Assembly (NCBI RefSeq): GCF_003318275.1
Contig: NZ_QOCH01000003.1
Location: 158,361-222,360 of the forward strand
Direction of reading: 5' to 3'
Origin: Marinobacter sp. F3R11
GTDB lineage: Bacteria; Pseudomonadota; Gammaproteobacteria; Pseudomonadales; Oleiphilaceae
DNA length: 64,000 bases
A program made the position numbers and the translations under genes. Shown here piece after piece: positions 1 to 8,160 of the stretch. The notes below the pieces were generated by a model that worked only from the letters and a program-made list of their open reading frames with translations, was not told the origin of the DNA and made no database searches. Numbering within the stretch: the stretch's first letter is position 1; every line of letters begins with the position of its first letter.

Positions 1-419
1 TTGATGATATCCGGCGAGCCAGCAACGTGCTTACCCGGTGTCAGGAACTGGGAATTCGTATCGCCCTGGATGATTTCGGCACAGGGTTTGCCTCACTCAC
101 CTACATGCGCACACTACCGGTCGACCTGGTTAAAATTGACAAGAGTTTTGTGCTCAATATGCTCAATGATACAAACGACAGGGCCATTGTGGAGAGCGTG
201 ATTTTTCTGGGCCAGAGATTCTCCCACCCAATTCTGGCAGAAGGTGTTGAAACCATGGTTCATGCCCAAGCCTTGCGTCAGCTAGGCTGCAATTACGCTC
301 AGGGCTACGGAATAGCGCGCCCGATGCCAGCGGGCGAAATACAGGAATGGATGCAGCAGTGGCACGAAAAAAACAGCGCCTCTGAAAAGCAGGTGTGTGC
401 CCGTACACAAGGCTGGTAA
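1..419 (+). CDS. EAL-domain protein, C-terminal fragment (c-di-GMP phosphodiesterase type)
   Basis: Only the end of the gene is inside the window; the frame is already open at base 3, so the start lies upstream. The visible 139 or so residues are the second half of an EAL domain: the DDFGTGFASL loop with its metal- and substrate-binding acidic pair, the KIDKSFV strand, and the AEGVET motif with the catalytic Glu. These are the residues of active c-di-GMP phosphodiesterases, so hydrolysis of c-di-GMP to pGpG is likely, but partner domains (GGDEF, PAS, membrane sensor) cannot be seen. It converges with the CbiM-like gene 25 bp further on. The two diguanylate cyclases and the HD-GYP relative in this window belong to the same signalling field. 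Confidence 0.9.
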   Translation, partial: DDIRRASNVLTRCQELGIRIALDDFGTGFASLTYMRTLPVDLVKIDKSFVLNMLNDTNDRAIVESVIFLGQRFSHPILAEGVETMVHAQALRQLGCNYAQGYGIARPMPAGEIQEWMQQWHEKNSASEKQVCARTQGW

Positions 420-444
420 CCAAAACGACGGGATCACTGACTTT

Positions 445-1104
445 CTAACGATACCGACGTTGGTCCAGCGTTGTCAGCCGGTCCGGGTGAAACACCATCA
501 TGCCAGTAACAACAGCCCCATTCACAAAACCCTCAGGGAGCATGAACAGGGGCAGATACCGAAGATAATCGTGAACCAGCTCTGAAAATTCATATACACC
601 GCTAAGCCAGAGCATCATGCACATCACCATCCCGGCGACAACGACTGACATCCCCGCCCCGAAAAAACCACAGATAAAAATATAGGCAAAAAAGTTGCTG
701 AAATCCCGGTGCCTTTCCCAAAGCATGATGCCCTGGGTAACCAGCGCGGGAACCATAACAGTCACAAAGCCGTTGGCGGCGAACATCATGACCGGCTCCC
801 GGCCCGTTATCACCGTAATGGCCAAAGCCAGGAGTCCGGCAAATATTGCGAGCCCCCAGCCCAGCATCAGTGTGACCACAGTAATGCCAAAGATATGGAT
901 CGCTAACCCGGGATAGATACCGGCCCGCAACTGCCAGATAAAACCCAAAGCAACGGCAGCACCAAAAAAGGAATGCTGCAGGGCATTGTCAGAAACCAGA
1001 ACTCGCCAGCGCACAGACCGGGCGGCCTGTACAAGAATCAACAGAAACAGGGCCAGAGTGACAACCCATTGCCCGGTAGATAGCAAATTATCGGTCATGC
1101 CCAT
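445..1104 (-). CDS. CbiM/ECF-type permease-like membrane protein, orphan
   Basis: A 219-residue polytopic protein with about six or seven hydrophobic segments. It resembles the CbiM/NikM family of energy-coupling-factor metal transporters (helix around GLAIHIFGITVVTLMLG, then FAANGFVTVMVPALV and a C-terminal LPEGFVNGAVVTG stretch). Family members that bind Co or Ni begin with Met-His, whose His is a metal ligand. This protein begins MGMTDNLL and lacks that His, and no cbiN, cbiQ or cbiO lies nearby. It may therefore belong to the uncharacterised CbiM-like branch rather than be a working cobalt or nickel importer. Two ATGs (1104 and 1098) are possible starts and neither has a clear ribosome binding site. 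The substrate is unknown. Confidence 0.65.
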   Translation of the reverse strand: MGMTDNLLSTGQWVVTLALFLLILVQAARSVRWRVLVSDNALQHSFFGAAVALGFIWQLRAGIYPGLAIHIFGITVVTLMLGWGLAIFAGLLALAITVITGREPVMMFAANGFVTVMVPALVTQGIMLWERHRDFSNFFAYIFICGFFGAGMSVVVAGMVMCMMLWLSGVYEFSELVHDYLRYLPLFMLPEGFVNGAVVTGMMVFHPDRLTTLDQRRYR

Positions 1105-1217
1105 ATTGCAGTACGCCCATTAAAATCTGGAACACACCCAATGATAACGGCCCTGACCGCCATACGGCCAATGATCTGTATCAGCAGAAAACTGAATTAA
1201 CGCAGTAGTGCCCCTTG

Positions 1218-2951
1218 TCAGGCGGTATGTTTCAACGGCATGTGGCTGTCGGTAAGAGCCTGCCAGGCTTCATAGGTGCTGAGAAACACCTGGCCGCCCA
1301 GATGGGAGATCAGCTCAGTACCTTTTAACCGATCCATAACCGGCCCTTTCACCTCAGAAAGATGCAGACATACTCCTGCATCTTTAAGACGTTCGTTTAT
1401 CGCCTCCAGGCTTTCCAGTGCAGACGCATCTATCTGGTTGACGGCCGGGCACACCAATACGAGATCTTTCAACTCCGGCTCACCAATAACCAGATCCATC
1501 ACCGTTTCTTCCAGAAAGCGGGCATTGGCAAAATACAGGCTTTCATCCACCCGCAAGAAGGTGACTTTCGGGCATAGTTCCACATCATGACGAAGTACAT
1601 TGCGGAAGTGCTCTGTACCGGGCACCCGACCAACGACCGCACTGTGAGGCCGGCTGGTACGATAAAGAAACAAACCTATGGAGAGCGCTACTCCCGCAAT
1701 AATACCGGCTTCCACACTGTGTGCGAGTGTCAGCACGATGGTGGCCAGCATGGCCCCGAAATCCGTCCGCGAATACCGCCAGGTACGACCCAGCGCCGGT
1801 AAATCAATCAGCGTCGCCACGGCAACTATGATGGTCGCTGCAAGCGTTGCCTGTGGCAGGTAGGCAATAGCAGGCGTCAGAAACAAAGTGGCGAGGGCAA
1901 TCCCCACAGCGGCGTATGCACCTGCAGCCGGAGTTTCCGCTCCGGCATCAAAATTAACTACCGACCGGGAGAACCCGCCTGTTACCGGCATACCCCCGGA
2001 GAACCCGGCACCAAGGTTGGCTGTTCCCAAACCAATCAACTCCTGATCCGGGTCAATCCGCTGGCGCCGTTTTGCGGCGAGAGTCTGGCCTACAGAAACC
2101 GACTCCACAAAACCCACAACACTGATGAGCAGCGCACTGACCGCCAGCTGCTGCCATAGCCCCCAGTCCATCGGAGGCATGGTCAGCTCCGGAAGACCCG
2201 ATGGCACCTTCCCAACCAGGCGCACTCCCTGATCACCCAGCCCGAACTGCCAGGCAACCAGCGTCGTTACGAGTACCGCAAGAATCGGCGCCGTTTTGGT
2301 GATGATATCGGCAGAGCGTGACCCTACGCCCGAACGTATCAAGAGGGGCTTGAGCTGTTTACGCGCAAACACAAGAAACAACAGCGCACCTATGCCGATC
2401 ATCAGGGTTGGCATATTGGTATCACCGACCGACTGTGCCAGCGACTGTCCAATCGTCAGAAGATTGTGGCCAGTCGCCTGCACCCCGAAGATGTGTTTGA
2501 GCTGGCTGGCAGCAATTACAATCCCGGAAGCCGTGATAAAACCGGAGATAACAGGATGGCTGAGAAAGTTGGCGAGAAATCCTAGCCGGAAAATACCCAT
2601 CATTGTGAGCATCAGCCCCGACATGACAGCCAGAAGAATGGCTCCTGCCACATAGTCAGGGCTACCCGCCTCAGCCAGCGGCTCCAGCGCGGCCGCAGTC
2701 ATCAGGGATGCCACCGCCACCGGGCCAACCGAGAGCGTGCGGCTTGTCCCGAAAACCGCGTAAATTACCAGCGGAAGAATACTGGCATACAACCCGACCT
2801 GAGCGGGCAATCCAGCCAGCAGTGCGTAAGCCAGGGACTGGGGAATCAGCATAACGGTCACAATGACCGCAGCCACCAGATCACTGGTGGCCTGGCCCCG
2901 ACCATATTGTGGCGCCCACTGAAGAACAGGCAGAAAGCGTTTGAAGTTCAT
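1218..2951 (-). CDS. SulP-family inorganic anion transporter with STAS domain
   Basis: 577 residues. The N-terminal part (about 1-420) is a SulP/SLC26 membrane domain, with the family entry sequence near residues 20-60 (DLVAAVIVTVMLIPQSLAYA, PAQVGLYASILPLVIYA). The C-terminal part (about 440-560) is a cytoplasmic STAS domain (LVLVCPAVNQIDASALESL). SulP proteins carry sulfate, bicarbonate or other anions across the inner membrane. The gene starts 7 bp after the metallo-beta-lactamase-fold gene, so the two are almost certainly cotranscribed. That pairing recurs in bacterial sulfide-detoxification operons and points to export or uptake of a sulfur oxyanion (inference). Confidence 0.92.
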   Translation of the reverse strand: MNFKRFLPVLQWAPQYGRGQATSDLVAAVIVTVMLIPQSLAYALLAGLPAQVGLYASILPLVIYAVFGTSRTLSVGPVAVASLMTAAALEPLAEAGSPDYVAGAILLAVMSGLMLTMMGIFRLGFLANFLSHPVISGFITASGIVIAASQLKHIFGVQATGHNLLTIGQSLAQSVGDTNMPTLMIGIGALLFLVFARKQLKPLLIRSGVGSRSADIITKTAPILAVLVTTLVAWQFGLGDQGVRLVGKVPSGLPELTMPPMDWGLWQQLAVSALLISVVGFVESVSVGQTLAAKRRQRIDPDQELIGLGTANLGAGFSGGMPVTGGFSRSVVNFDAGAETPAAGAYAAVGIALATLFLTPAIAYLPQATLAATIIVAVATLIDLPALGRTWRYSRTDFGAMLATIVLTLAHSVEAGIIAGVALSIGLFLYRTSRPHSAVVGRVPGTEHFRNVLRHDVELCPKVTFLRVDESLYFANARFLEETVMDLVIGEPELKDLVLVCPAVNQIDASALESLEAINERLKDAGVCLHLSEVKGPVMDRLKGTELISHLGGQVFLSTYEAWQALTDSHMPLKHTA

Positions 2952-2958
2952 GAGACGC

Positions 2959-3828
2959 TCAGAACAGGTTAATCGGAACTTTCAGATACACCTGCCCATT
3001 GTCCTCTGCCGGGGGCATTTCTCCCGCCCGCATATTCACTTGTACAGAGGGCAGTATAAGCCGCGGCATGTCGAGGGTGGCATCACGCTCCGTGCGCATT
3101 TTTACAAACTCGTCTTCAGTCACACCATCATGCACATGAATATTGGCCGCGCGCTGCTCCGCTACGGTTGTCTCGTGTGCATAAACGTCTCTTCCCGGCG
3201 CCTTGTAATCATGGCAGAGGAAAATACGGGTCTCCGGAGGCAGCGACATTACCTTGCGAACAGACCTGTAAAGTGCCCTGGCATCGCCGCCGGGGAAATC
3301 GCAGCGTGCAGTCCCGTAATCTGGCATGAAAAGGGTGTCGCCGACAAAAGCAGCATCACCGATAACATAGGTCAGGCACGCAGGTGTATGGCCGGGAGTA
3401 TGCATAACACGGCCTTCAAGACCGCCTATCGCAAAGGTGTCTCCATCCCTGAATAACTGGTCAAACTGACTGCCATCGCGGGCAAATTCGGTACCGGCGT
3501 TAAATGCCTTGCCAAAAATCTCCTGAACATCGCAGATATGGGCACCAATACCGGTTTTACCGCCCAGTTTCTCGTGCAGATAAGGCGCTGCAGACAAGTG
3601 ATCTGCATGAACATGAGTTTCCAGAATCCACTCGACCTTCAGATTCTCAGAGCGTACGTATTCGACAATTTCGTCCGCAGAACGTACATCGGTTTTGCCT
3701 GCGGCATAGTCAAAATCGAGCACTGAATCAAGAATGGCACAGGCCTGACTATCAGGATCACGAACCACATAACTGAATGTATTGGTGGGTTCATCAAAAA
3801 AATGGTGGACGATCGGATTTTTGCTCAC
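2959..3828 (-). CDS. MBL-fold hydrolase, ETHE1/Blh-like (probable persulfide dioxygenase)
   Basis: 289 residues of metallo-beta-lactamase fold. The HVHADH metal motif is at residues 72-77, with later ligands in HTPGHT, the GDTLF Asp and the LCHDY His. The order and spacing match the ETHE1/Blh subgroup, which oxidises glutathione persulfide to sulfite, rather than glyoxalase II. The start is taken as the GTG at 3828, because a strong GGAGG lies 8 bases before it; an in-frame GTG at 3837 is swallowed by that same ribosome binding site. It leads a two-gene unit with the SulP transporter. The substrate is inferred from subgroup and neighbour and is not proven. Confidence 0.85.
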   Translation of the reverse strand: MSKNPIVHHFFDEPTNTFSYVVRDPDSQACAILDSVLDFDYAAGKTDVRSADEIVEYVRSENLKVEWILETHVHADHLSAAPYLHEKLGGKTGIGAHICDVQEIFGKAFNAGTEFARDGSQFDQLFRDGDTFAIGGLEGRVMHTPGHTPACLTYVIGDAAFVGDTLFMPDYGTARCDFPGGDARALYRSVRKVMSLPPETRIFLCHDYKAPGRDVYAHETTVAEQRAANIHVHDGVTEDEFVKMRTERDATLDMPRLILPSVQVNMRAGEMPPAEDNGQVYLKVPINLF

Positions 3829-3912
3829 AGTATTCACCTCCGTTGGGGTGGCCCCTTGATTTCTTATTCTAAGGATATACCAAAACGGAATATTAGGTGA
3901 AATTCTCTTTTC

Positions 3913-5421
3913 CTATCTGCGTGATACTCCTGATGCATCAACGAGACAGTCGCGCCCTGCCTGCTTTGCGAAGTAGACCCGCTCATCCGCCAGCCGGATA
4001 AGCGGGTCAGGCGAGGCCGGAATACCGCTAAGCTCTCCGATCGCAGCAATACCGGCACTGACGGTCAGTGGTAATGTGCGGCCTTCAAAAATAAAGTCGT
4101 GATCACGTACCGAACAGATAATGCGGCTGACCGTGTCCCTCACATCGGCCTGGCTCACCCCGCTGAATGCCACAACAAACTCTTCTCCGCCAAATCTCGC
4201 CACCACATCGGTTTCGCGGGTCTGCTCCAGCAGAATGTCGGCAAACCTGCGCAGACAGTAGTCTCCGCCCAGATGTCCACAGGAATCGTTGATCTGTTTA
4301 AACCGGTCGAGATCAAACATCGCCATAGTAAAATGCTCTCCATAGCGGTTGACGCGGCTAAGCATTTCATTAAGCCTGGGCATAAGATATCGCCGGTTAT
4401 GCAAAGTAGTCAGGGGATCGCGAATAGACTGGTTAAGCAGCTCGCTTTCAAGCCGGTGGCGCTCAAGTGCGCCGGAGAGCAGGCCCGACACTATAATAAG
4501 AAGATCTGCCTGATCCTCACGCCAGGCCCGCTCGCGAAGAGAGTCCACGCCAAAGAAACCGGTAACAACACCCCGGACCCGGATCGGCACGCAGAACATT
4601 GAACAGACACTCTGCTGCTCCAGCAGTTCTCGTTCGGGCCCGGCGGGTAACTGGTCCAGCGCTTCAACAAATACAACCTTATTGCCGCTGACCATCTCTT
4701 CGATCTTGCCTTGCCACCACTCAAAATCTTCAGTCTGAACGTTACGCTGAGTATCGATCAGAGATGGCACGCCAGGTGAACACCATTCGTGAGTATTGTC
4801 CATAACACGGTAGTCTGGTGAGAACCCATACACGTACGCCCGGTCGACCGCAAAAAAACGGCCGATCGTTTCCAGGAGTTTGGAAATACACTGATCAATA
4901 GTGCCGAAGCTCAGATTGATAAACTCGGTAGACAGACTGGCAATTACTCTCTGAAAATTCGCCTGAAAAGCCGACTCGGCCTCTCGGTCCCGAAGCGTGA
5001 ACTCAAGCTCTTTATAATGCCCGATATTGTAAAACTGGCCATACCAGGCAGTACTTCCATCGATCTGGCGCTCGGGAATTGCGTGGACTTCAAACCATTC
5101 ATAGTGTCCAGCTCTGACTTTCAGACGAGCCTGATACCGCCAGGGGGCGAGGGATTTGACAGATCCGGCAATACTCATTCTGACGCCACTGATGTCATCC
5201 GGGTGAATGACAGAAAACATGGCCCCAGCTTTTTTACGCAGAACAGCCGGGTCAAGCCCCAGAATACTCTGCACCTGATCGCTGACAAACAGGTATCTGT
5301 GTAGTTCACTGTCGGCACTCAGCCAATAAGTAAAGAGTACACCGGGAATACCCGAGGCCAGCTTTCTGAAAAAATAATCAGAGTCCGTGTTGCGCGGCCC
5401 CTCGCTGGACTGTTTAGTCAT
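3913..5421 (-). CDS. PAS-GAF-GGDEF diguanylate cyclase
   Basis: 502 residues without membrane segments. A PAS domain of the PAS_3 kind (about 20-140, FSVIHPDD) is followed by a GAF domain (about 155-320) and a GGDEF domain (about 340-500). The active-site signature is GGEEF, preceded by RETD at the usual five-residue spacing, which is the RxxD inhibitory I-site. The protein should therefore make c-di-GMP and be feedback-inhibited. PAS and GAF imply control by a small ligand or redox signal in the cytoplasm. It is on the same strand as the MBL-fold/SulP pair and ends about 85 bp before it, so read-through is possible, but that gene has its own strong ribosome binding site. Confidence 0.92.
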   Translation of the reverse strand: MTKQSSEGPRNTDSDYFFRKLASGIPGVLFTYWLSADSELHRYLFVSDQVQSILGLDPAVLRKKAGAMFSVIHPDDISGVRMSIAGSVKSLAPWRYQARLKVRAGHYEWFEVHAIPERQIDGSTAWYGQFYNIGHYKELEFTLRDREAESAFQANFQRVIASLSTEFINLSFGTIDQCISKLLETIGRFFAVDRAYVYGFSPDYRVMDNTHEWCSPGVPSLIDTQRNVQTEDFEWWQGKIEEMVSGNKVVFVEALDQLPAGPERELLEQQSVCSMFCVPIRVRGVVTGFFGVDSLRERAWREDQADLLIIVSGLLSGALERHRLESELLNQSIRDPLTTLHNRRYLMPRLNEMLSRVNRYGEHFTMAMFDLDRFKQINDSCGHLGGDYCLRRFADILLEQTRETDVVARFGGEEFVVAFSGVSQADVRDTVSRIICSVRDHDFIFEGRTLPLTVSAGIAAIGELSGIPASPDPLIRLADERVYFAKQAGRDCLVDASGVSRR

Positions 5422-5587
5422 GAAGCACTCGCCTTCCGGGCGTCAATCAGCTTAGTCAAAAAAGTGTAGCCGACATCGGCTACACTCGACTATAACAAAA
5501 CCGGTGAAGTCCTGTATGCACCGGGCAGGTTATGGTCCGGGAAAGACGGGATAGCAGGTGTTCATTGAAACACCCTATGGTTCTCAT

Positions 5588-5620
5588 TGGAATATGCTTA
5601 TTCCATAATGAAATTTATGG
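5588..5620. promoter_or_regulatory. Overlapping inverted repeats upstream of peroxiredoxin gene
   Basis: TGGAATA (5588-5594) and TATTCCA (5599-5605) form a perfect 7-base inverted repeat with a 4-base spacer. CCATAA (5603-5608) and TTATGG (5615-5620) form a second one that shares bases with the first. They lie 40-73 bases before the peroxiredoxin ATG in an AT-rich stretch, where an operator would be expected. The regulator is unknown; it does not match an obvious OxyR or Fur pattern. Confidence 0.4.
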
Positions 5621-5660
5621 TCTATAGTTAAACCATCAACAACCACTGAGGAGTTTGAAC

Positions 5661-6314
5661 ATGGAACAATCTGACAACCCTGTATTCGGCCTGCCACGTT
5701 TGAACGAGCGCGCGCCTGACTTCAACGCTCCTACAACTGACGGCGTAAAAACCCTGGACAGTTATAAGGGTAAATGGCTGGTATTATTCTCACATCCGGC
5801 AGACTTTACACCGGTTTGTACTACCGAATTCATGGCCTTTGCCAAGATGGCCCCGGAATTCAACAAGCGCAACTGTGAACTGCTGGGCCTGTCCATCGAC
5901 AGCCATCACTCACACATTGCCTGGATGCGTAACATCAAGGAAAAGTTCGGCGTCGAGATCCCCTTCCCGATTATTGCCGACCTTAAAATGGATGTTGCTC
6001 GCGCTTACGGCATGATTCACCCGGGTGCCGCAGATACATCGGCAGTACGCGCAACGTTCATGATTGACCCGAACGGCGTACTGAGAGCCATGGTGTATTA
6101 CCCGATGAGTAACGGCCGCTCGATTCCCGAGTTCCTGCGTTTGCTGGATGCGTTGCAAACCAGTGATGAAAACGGCGTAGCCACTCCGGAAGGCTGGCAA
6201 CCAGGCGATCGCGTTATCGTTCCGCCCGCCGCCACTGCAGCAGAAGCGGACAAGCGCGTTAGCTCTGATGAGTACGACTGTGTAGATTTCTACTACTGCA
6301 CAAAGCAGCTCTAA
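5661..6314 (+). CDS. Prx6-type peroxiredoxin with two C-terminal cysteines
   Basis: 217 residues. Thiol peroxidase reducing H2O2, peroxynitrite or organic peroxides in the cytoplasm. The peroxidatic Cys is C53 in HPADFTPVCTTEF, the Prx6/AhpC-TSA signature. Unlike classical 1-Cys Prx6 it carries Cys207 and Cys213 near the C-terminus (CVDFYYC), a pattern known from archaeal thioredoxin peroxidases that use a C-terminal resolving Cys, so a 2-Cys cycle is likely (inference). The ATG at 5661 is chosen because TGAGGAG ends 7 bases before it; the upstream TTG at 5655 is too close to that site. A single gene with its own candidate operator and terminator. Confidence 0.93.
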   Translation: MEQSDNPVFGLPRLNERAPDFNAPTTDGVKTLDSYKGKWLVLFSHPADFTPVCTTEFMAFAKMAPEFNKRNCELLGLSIDSHHSHIAWMRNIKEKFGVEIPFPIIADLKMDVARAYGMIHPGAADTSAVRATFMIDPNGVLRAMVYYPMSNGRSIPEFLRLLDALQTSDENGVATPEGWQPGDRVIVPPAATAAEADKRVSSDEYDCVDFYYCTKQL

Positions 6315-6348
6315 GCGCCAGATAAAGCGCTCGCAGTAATGAAACAGC

Positions 6349-6383
6349 CCTCCCTGGCCCATCCCTGGCCGGGGAGGTTTGTT
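6349..6383 (+). terminator. Rho-independent terminator after peroxiredoxin gene
   Basis: An 11-base-pair GC-rich stem (6349-6359 with 6367-6377, one G-T pair) and a 7-base loop are followed by TTTGTTC. It lies 35 bases after the peroxiredoxin stop codon. The T-run is short, so termination may be partial. Confidence 0.55.
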
Positions 6384-6483
6384 CAATCAGGAAAAATATC
6401 CTGAGCCATGTTACCTTCCCGACTCTCCCGTTAGCCGGCGTTTCATCGCCCGAGAGAACACCCTCAGCTGAACAGAGTCATCT

Positions 6484-7248
6484 ATGCCTACTCAATCCGG
6501 AACGATAACCAACGAATGGCAGGCCTTCTGGTTGGCCATTGGCTTTCTCACCCGCATTCCCATTCCTGTGCGCATCAATTATTCGCAGCAGTTGATGAAC
6601 CAGTGCAGCCTGTATTTTCCAATGGTGGGCCTTATGCTGGGCGCGCTCTACGCAGGACTCTTCGCTCTCCTTAGCCTGGCATGGAGCCCGCTGACCTGCA
6701 TTTTGTTAGTACTCTGCTTTCACCTGTTCATCACCGGCGCCTTCCATGAAGACGGACTTGCTGACAGCATGGATGCACTGGGTGGTGGCTATACCCTTGA
6801 AAAACGTCTGGAAATCATGAAAGACAGCCGCATAGGAACTTATGGTACTGCGGCTCTGGTGATGGCTCTGGCTCTGAAGGCTGCACTTCTTCTGGACACC
6901 AGCAACATCTGGCTGGCGCTATTGGTGATGCCCGCTATCAGCCGCATAACCCCTTTGCTTCTGATGGCGTTCATGCCTTACGTAACCGACCCGGAAAAAA
7001 GCAAAAGCAAACCCGTAGCAGAAAGCTTTTCGCGCAGACGTTTGCTGGTCAGCGGCCTGTTTACCGCCCTGGTGGCTTTTTTGTTCAGCCTGTGGATACC
7101 GGGACTGTGGCTCGCTGCACTCACTGCAATTATCACCGTCGCATTGCTATGGGGCTGGTATCTTCAGCGGCAATTAGGCGGTTACACCGGAGATACTCTC
7201 GGAGCGAGCGTTGTATTTTGTGAGCTGGTGCTGTTGCTTGGCATCTAG
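6484..7248 (+). CDS. cobS: Adenosylcobinamide-GDP ribazoletransferase
   Basis: 254 residues, a polytopic inner-membrane protein. It joins adenosylcobinamide-GDP to alpha-ribazole (or its 5'-phosphate) to give adenosylcobalamin (phosphate), the last step of the nucleotide loop. The family signature GAFHEDGLADSMDALGGG (about residues 80-97), with its conserved acidic residues, is intact, and hydrophobic helices fill the rest. It stands alone: its partners cobT, cobC and cobU are about 30 kb away, past the arc and N-ATPase operons. No ideal ribosome binding site precedes the ATG. It converges with the glycosylase gene. Confidence 0.95.
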   Translation: MPTQSGTITNEWQAFWLAIGFLTRIPIPVRINYSQQLMNQCSLYFPMVGLMLGALYAGLFALLSLAWSPLTCILLVLCFHLFITGAFHEDGLADSMDALGGGYTLEKRLEIMKDSRIGTYGTAALVMALALKAALLLDTSNIWLALLVMPAISRITPLLLMAFMPYVTDPEKSKSKPVAESFSRRRLLVSGLFTALVAFLFSLWIPGLWLAALTAIITVALLWGWYLQRQLGGYTGDTLGASVVFCELVLLLGI

Positions 7249-7264
7249 GCCAGGAAAACAAGCC

Positions 7265-7933
7265 TCAGCTCTCCACAGAACACGACAAGATGCGCGACAA
7301 ATGACTATAAGGCAGGCCGGTTTCCTGGTGCCAGCCGGTAAACGCCGCCTGCGCTTGCAGCAACCCGGTTTTACTGGTGGGTGAGGCATCCAGCAGATCT
7401 GCGTGGCGAAGCCCGGCAACAACATCGTGAGACAGGATAAAACCGTCCCAACCCACATGGCGCAGAAAATACTGGGCGCTGTTACCGCCGAGGCGGGAGC
7501 CGTTGCGTTTAAGCCACAGCAACAGGCCAGCCTCATCTTCTGACGGCCACTGCCTCAGAAACGCACCAAAGCTGCCATATTCGCGGGCGGCATCCACAAT
7601 CATGCGGGCATTCTCTGGTACCGTACGGATCTTCTGCATATTGCGAACAATACGTTCATCGCTGGCCAGGGCTTCCAGAACATCCGGGGGTACCTGCTGC
7701 CAATAAGCAGGCACAAAACCGTGAAAAGCCGCTTCGAAACCGGCCCACTTGTTATCAATCACTCGCCAGACAAACCCGGCCTTGAACACGCAGCGGGTAA
7801 TCTCCGAGAGGTAGCGATCATCCGTTCGCGCCTCCAGTTCAGCTACCGGCGGCAGTTCTGGCAACAACGCGTTCAGTGCTTCAACACCGCCTTTACGTGC
7901 AATTGCTCGCTCATGGATATCTGAAAAGCGCAT
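7265..7933 (-). CDS. DNA-3-methyladenine glycosylase I family protein (Tag-like)
   Basis: 222 residues. Matches the adenine-glycosylase (Tag) family along its length, including the RNMQKIRTVPENARMIVDAA helix and the SHDVVAGLRHADLL end. Such enzymes excise 3-methyladenine from alkylated DNA. E. coli Tag holds its ends together with a zinc site built from an N-terminal Cys and His and a C-terminal His and Cys. Here the N-terminus (MRFSDIHERAI) has no Cys, so that zinc clasp appears to be missing and this is a diverged subgroup. A single gene, convergent with cobS. Confidence 0.82.
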   Translation of the reverse strand: MRFSDIHERAIARKGGVEALNALLPELPPVAELEARTDDRYLSEITRCVFKAGFVWRVIDNKWAGFEAAFHGFVPAYWQQVPPDVLEALASDERIVRNMQKIRTVPENARMIVDAAREYGSFGAFLRQWPSEDEAGLLLWLKRNGSRLGGNSAQYFLRHVGWDGFILSHDVVAGLRHADLLDASPTSKTGLLQAQAAFTGWHQETGLPYSHLSRILSCSVES

Positions 7934-7999
7934 AGAACCTCGTCGTTATGGGTACTGACTGATAGGGCCCGATAAGTTTATATCGCACTTGCATTAATT

Positions 8000-8041
8000 A
8001 TGATCTGACTCAACTCCGCCAAACCACCTTCGATCTACTAT
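8000..8041 (+). promoter_or_regulatory. FNR/ANR-type class II promoter of the arc operon
   Basis: ATGATCTGACTCAA at 8000-8013 matches 8 of the 10 defined bases of the FNR/ANR site TTGAT-N4-ATCAA. TACTAT at 8036-8041 is a good -10 element. If the site is centred at -41.5, transcription starts near 8048 and the TACTAT box falls exactly at -12 to -7, the geometry of an anaerobically activated class II promoter. A weaker second match (TTGATCCAAATACC) is at 8051-8064. This would give a 5' leader of about 113 bases. Confidence 0.6.
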
Positions 8042-8160
8042 TGCCGCTCATTGATCCAAATACCGCCTGACCACCCGGCCGGGCCAGAGTGTTCAAAGCC
8101 AGGAGACAAATCTACCCTGGCTTTGTATGCAGCTGTAAGTGAGGATTAAGGAGAAACGCA

